Source: Spirochaetaceae bacterium
GTDB taxonomy: Bacteria > Spirochaetota > Spirochaetia > SZUA-6 > RPPD01
Direction: 5' to 3'
Length of the DNA: 8,977 nucleotides
Assembly: GCA_003818675.1 (NCBI GenBank)
Contig: RPPD01000055.1
Span: 1-8,977, forward strand
The notes below the pieces were generated by a model. It saw only the letters and a list, made by a program, of their open reading frames with translations, was not told the DNA's origin and ran no database searches. Position numbers and translations under genes: made by a program. Shown piece after piece: positions 5,354 to 8,977 of this stretch (within the stretch, counting starts at the first letter, position 1; every line of letters begins with the position of its first letter).

Positions 5354-8300
5354 ATGAAAAAATCTCTGTATCGTTCAATATTCATTTTTTCTGTTGTCAT
5401 CCTTATTCTGGTCTGTGCGGCTGATGCTTTTGCACAGGATAAAACCTCGCTGGCAAAGACCGTTTTTGCCCCGGGTGATATACCTGAGACAAAACTTTTG
5501 ATTGCCCAGCGCGGCCGTTACAGCATACAAACCAAGAGCCCCACTGGAGCTGGCATTTCCATCATTGACCGAATGGCTGGCGTATTGGGTTCTGACGGCT
5601 CTCCCGGGGAGAAGGACGGCCGTGTGGACCTGATTCTGGAAACCGGGGAATACAAGGTGAAGCTTGTTCCTGACCTGGATTCCAGTGCCGCAATAAACCT
5701 GTCCGTCATCCAATTCAAGGAAGTAAACGAGGCAAAGACAACCCAGGACCTCCCGATGCTATATGACGGTGACTATATCCAGACGGGCCTGGATGACTAC
5801 TGCACTAAATCATACTGGGTATATTTTGAACAGCGGGGCGAACTCAGGCTTGAAATAATGGGACGCACTTTCAGGGAGTGCAGTGTCTGGCAGAACGGCC
5901 AGTGGCTCATGAACCTCAAACCTTCCATGAGTACCAGGGAGCCTGTCTCCGGCAGACCCATGCAGTATGCGGAGTTTTATCAGACATTTGAGCCAGGCCA
6001 TTATCTATTGGTCATGGCCGGAGGCTCTCCCACAGCCTGGCCAAATGAGGCCAAAGAATATCCTCTCTTTATTCGCCGCGGAATACAATACCTTGGCGAA
6101 CAGGGAATCCGCTCCATTACAATCTCACCCTTTGGCAAGGATGTTTACCTGGTGGGCCAATACACAAACTACTTTGAGTGCATCAGGAAAGACCTCAAGT
6201 ACACACGCATGAACACGGGCACATTTAATGCCAACCAGACACGGCATGTAACAGCAAGAAGCGCTGTCATAAACAAGGAATCAACAACGCCGTTTTGCTC
6301 AATCAGCGCCGGCAATAATGGAAGCAGGCAGCAATTTCTCTCGCTTGAAGCCGCACCTGGCGATAAGCTTGAAGTGCGCTTTTTCAAGTCAGCTTCTGGT
6401 TCGCAATACCTCTCATTCAGACAGACGGATAAGTCCCTGTCATATCTGGTCACATCCATACCCGGAATTGAGGCGGAGAACAGTTTTGACTTCACGCCGC
6501 TTTTGGTAGATACATACAGGTCAAAAATCACCTTGATCAAGGACATGAGTGTTCACGTTAGCAGCGGCAATCCCTGGGTCCGTAAGGTAAATCTTCTTGG
6601 ACACTGTTCTGCATATATTTATATAGAAGAATCAGGTGATTATAAAATTGCTGAATCAGCTGATGCCGGAGCGGCCGGCAAGTACCGTTTCCGCAGGGCT
6701 GAGGATGTATTTTTTTCAGGAACAATTCCGACATACCAGACTGCTGAAAAATCCTTCAAGCTGGTTGCGGGCTTCTATCTCATGGAATGCGATCCCGTGA
6801 GGGCCGGCATTCTTCATTATGCCCTGTACAAGGATGGTTCACAGAATCCTCAGAGTCTGCTTGCAAAACCTGTAAAGGATCCTGTTGTTTCCTTCATTTG
6901 GCCCAACATAATACTTGGTCCCAACGCTGATTCAAGCAAATACCTGTACTACAACTCCCGCTACAATACACAGGTAGGGCTCTCCATACGCGAGCTGCCA
7001 GTCAATCCCGCAGAACCATTTTCTTTTTACCTCCCGGCCGGAGAAACAGTGAATACCGAGCTTGCCCTTGATGCAGACTCCGCGCTATTTATAGATGGTT
7101 CGGGATATGACTGCACGGTGACGGGGAAAAAGCTCGAAAACGGGACAATTTTCCGTGAGGGTAAATACGCCTTCCAGCTCAAGAACACCGGAAGCACAAT
7201 AGCATTTTATTCAGTGTATTCGCTTTCCAAAAAAGCAGTGTCGCGCACCCCCAGACCTGTGATGAAACCGATAGGGGAATCGTTTCCAATTTTGACAGAA
7301 GAAAAACCGTGGTTTGGGGATTTTGAGCGTGACGAGACAAAGAAACTTTTGCTCCGTGTGACAGAGCCGGGGCTGTACAGGATTGAAACCTCCGGCAGGC
7401 TTGCCATGGGGCTCTCCATCCAGACTGCACTTGTTCCTGTTTTGGGCAGCGCTTCGGAGAATACTGCCGGCCGCAATGCTTTAATAGCCAGATATACCCG
7501 GCCAGGAGATTATCTTGTCTCGGTCACGACGCGCGGCCGCTCCATGGGGCGTGCCGGTGTCTTGTTGCGCCGTACGGAAATTGTAAATGAGGGTGAACTG
7601 CCGGCGGATATTGTCAGCAGAAAGACAGTCGCTCCTGATTCTGCGCTCAGATACACGCTCAAACCAAAAGAGGCCGGTGACTATGGGGTTTACTCCTTCG
7701 GACTTGGAATCCAGTTTCCCTACAGGCTGGAGGACACTGAGGGATTCCCTCTGGTGGCAGAGGGCAGGACAGGCACTTCCATCGCACTGCGGAATGAGGT
7801 TTACTATTTTTATTCGCTGCCGCTGACATTTGAATCGCGGCGTCTGACGCGGTTCACGCAGGTGAAGATGGCGGAAACCAGGGAGGGAAAGACATTTGAC
7901 CTGTTTATAAACAAACAGCAGTCACACACCTGGAAGGAAACTGCGGATCGAGTGCCTGATGTCTACAAGCTTGTAATAACAGCTCCGGTGCAGGTGAATG
8001 GTTTTGTTTCAGAGGGCATGACAGGAACCATGACCGGACCGGGGATCCAGCCTGTAAAGCTTGAAGGCGGCAAACAGCTTTCCATGGAGCTTGTCGCGGG
8101 TTCTTACGAGATCCGCGCTGCTGCAAAGGAAGTCCAGAGCCTTCTTCCCTACACCATTTCTGTCACCACCGCTGAGTTGATACCTGGAATGTCCTACAGC
8201 TACTCGAGCTTTCCGGTTTCCGTGGTTGTATCAACCGGAAATGACGCTGTATATGATCTGTGGACATTCGGATTTACAGATGTCAAGGCGAGCCTATGGG

Positions 8301-8977
8301 ATGGGAAAGAGAAAACGCTTATTGCACAGGCGGACGACCGCGAGAATGACTGGAACTTCAGGATCACCCAACGACTGTCTCCCGGAAGATACCTGCTCAA
8401 GATTGACCGAATCGGTTCCACGACTGGAAATGTCACGCTCTATCTGGACGAGACAACCCGCCAACAGGTGAATGCGGCAAAGCTTCCGCTTTCACTTGAG
8501 CGCACAATTGGCAAGGAAGTCGTGGAGATTCCCTTCGCCATGCCTGATGAGGGGATTTTCATGGTCAAGTCAGACAAGGGAGTGGGAATCAGATTCGCCC
8601 TTTACAACAAGGACCGTCTCTGCGGCCAGGCACAGGACTTTTTGGCTGTCCCTCTTTACAAGAACATTCAATACACTCTTCATGTATGGCAGGGCGAGGA
8701 CGTGCCCCAGGATGTCAGGATCACAGGAGCACTCATAGCATCAAAAACCGCGGTGCTTGGTGATGCTGCGCAGACCCTGTCCGGAAGCCAGTCGTTCAGG
8801 CTTTCCAATCCCGCAGGGCTTTCCTATGTATTTACTTCGCCGGTTGCAGGGCTGTATTACTCGCGGGGATTTGAGCGGCCTTTTACGTTTGCGGAGAGAA
8901 ACGCTCTCGCTCTGACAGATACCAGTTTTGTGCTAAACAGGGATCTCTCTGTGCTGGGTAATGTCAGGGTAGAGCCC
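5354..8977 (+). CDS. Giant secreted beta-rich multidomain protein, N-terminal 1,208 residues (possible alpha-2-macroglobulin/COG2373 class); 3' end outside window
   Basis: One frame is open for 1,208 codons from ATG 5354 to the right edge, so the complete protein is larger. AGGAGAGG at 5343-5350 gives an ideal ribosome-binding site. A signal peptide at 1-27 ends in AFA|QD, and no membrane segment follows in the visible part. The rest is almost all beta-strand and Gly-rich turn. An N-terminal segment contains IDRMAG (71-76), KDGRVDLIL (87-95) and GEYKVKL (98-104), then GHYLLVMAGG (215-224) and PLFIRRG (237-243). This pattern reminds me of N-terminal regions of large bacterial alpha-2-macroglobulin-like proteins, but the diagnostic macroglobulin and thioester regions would lie beyond the window. 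Later, Gly-x-Tyr strand motifs recur: PGLYRIETSG (672-681), PGDYLVSVTTRG (717-728), AGDYGVY (774-780) and PGRYLLKIDRIG (1009-1020). These resemble PPC-type beta-sandwich repeats, which is the alternative reading. Likely periplasmic or cell-surface; function inferred only. Confidence 0.8.
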   Translation, partial: MKKSLYRSIFIFSVVILILVCAADAFAQDKTSLAKTVFAPGDIPETKLLIAQRGRYSIQTKSPTGAGISIIDRMAGVLGSDGSPGEKDGRVDLILETGEYKVKLVPDLDSSAAINLSVIQFKEVNEAKTTQDLPMLYDGDYIQTGLDDYCTKSYWVYFEQRGELRLEIMGRTFRECSVWQNGQWLMNLKPSMSTREPVSGRPMQYAEFYQTFEPGHYLLVMAGGSPTAWPNEAKEYPLFIRRGIQYLGEQGIRSITISPFGKDVYLVGQYTNYFECIRKDLKYTRMNTGTFNANQTRHVTARSAVINKESTTPFCSISAGNNGSRQQFLSLEAAPGDKLEVRFFKSASGSQYLSFRQTDKSLSYLVTSIPGIEAENSFDFTPLLVDTYRSKITLIKDMSVHVSSGNPWVRKVNLLGHCSAYIYIEESGDYKIAESADAGAAGKYRFRRAEDVFFSGTIPTYQTAEKSFKLVAGFYLMECDPVRAGILHYALYKDGSQNPQSLLAKPVKDPVVSFIWPNIILGPNADSSKYLYYNSRYNTQVGLSIRELPVNPAEPFSFYLPAGETVNTELALDADSALFIDGSGYDCTVTGKKLENGTIFREGKYAFQLKNTGSTIAFYSVYSLSKKAVSRTPRPVMKPIGESFPILTEEKPWFGDFERDETKKLLLRVTEPGLYRIETSGRLAMGLSIQTALVPVLGSASENTAGRNALIARYTRPGDYLVSVTTRGRSMGRAGVLLRRTEIVNEGELPADIVSRKTVAPDSALRYTLKPKEAGDYGVYSFGLGIQFPYRLEDTEGFPLVAEGRTGTSIALRNEVYYFYSLPLTFESRRLTRFTQVKMAETREGKTFDLFINKQQSHTWKETADRVPDVYKLVITAPVQVNGFVSEGMTGTMTGPGIQPVKLEGGKQLSMELVAGSYEIRAAAKEVQSLLPYTISVTTAELIPGMSYSYSSFPVSVVVSTGNDAVYDLWTFGFTDVKASLWDGKEKTLIAQADDRENDWNFRITQRLSPGRYLLKIDRIGSTTGNVTLYLDETTRQQVNAAKLPLSLERTIGKEVVEIPFAMPDEGIFMVKSDKGVGIRFALYNKDRLCGQAQDFLAVPLYKNIQYTLHVWQGEDVPQDVRITGALIASKTAVLGDAAQTLSGSQSFRLSNPAGLSYVFTSPVAGLYYSRGFERPFTFAERNALALTDTSFVLNRDLSVLGNVRVEP

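Noticed and set aside
5375..8738. Numerous short frames on both strands between 5375 and 8738
   Set aside because: All are shadows of the uninterrupted 1,208-codon frame that begins at 5354; none has a ribosome-binding site with a protein-like product.

Overview
The window looks like a stretch of a chromosome from a Gram-negative-type (diderm) bacterium. Base composition is near half G+C by eye. Four of the eight genes begin with a signal peptide or an N-terminal membrane segment, and envelope-type products dominate. No ribosomal RNA, tRNA, CRISPR array, transposase or phage gene was found. I cannot name the phylum with confidence: the mix of a YidD-like protein, TPR proteins with a C-terminal PGxGQ membrane module, and a very large secreted beta-rich protein would suit Spirochaetota or one of several uncultured phyla, but this is only an impression.

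Layout. (1) Bases 1-498 are the 3' end of a right-handed beta-helix protein. (2) Bases 580-2757 form a tight plus-strand operon of three genes: a divergent YidD-domain protein with an N-terminal export or anchor segment, and two paralogous exported TPR proteins that each end in a two-helix membrane module. The genes overlap by 4 and 29 bases. (3) Bases 2828-3667 encode an MBL-fold metallohydrolase, preceded by a nested inverted repeat that overlaps its probable ribosome-binding region. (4) Bases 3713-4009, on the minus strand, encode a 98-residue protein I do not recognise, with two RWYD motifs. (5) A divergent intergenic region holds a sigma70-like promoter and a near-perfect 33-bp palindrome, followed by a leuB-type dehydrogenase (4175-5272). 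(6) From 5354 to the right edge runs one uninterrupted frame of 1,208 codons: the N-terminal part of a giant secreted protein, possibly of the bacterial alpha-2-macroglobulin (COG2373) class. I checked this frame codon by codon and found no stop. It is the largest gene of the window.

How the genes fit together. The three-gene YidD/TPR/TPR operon is the best candidate for an uncharacterised system. All three products are predicted to be exported or membrane-anchored, they are translationally coupled, and the YidD domain lacks one of the usual conserved cysteines and would lie on the opposite side of the membrane from E. coli YidD. The metallohydrolase, LeuB and giant secreted protein show no obvious functional link to it or to each other. 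There is no gene-free stretch longer than 300 bases; the longest gap is 165 bases (4010-4174).
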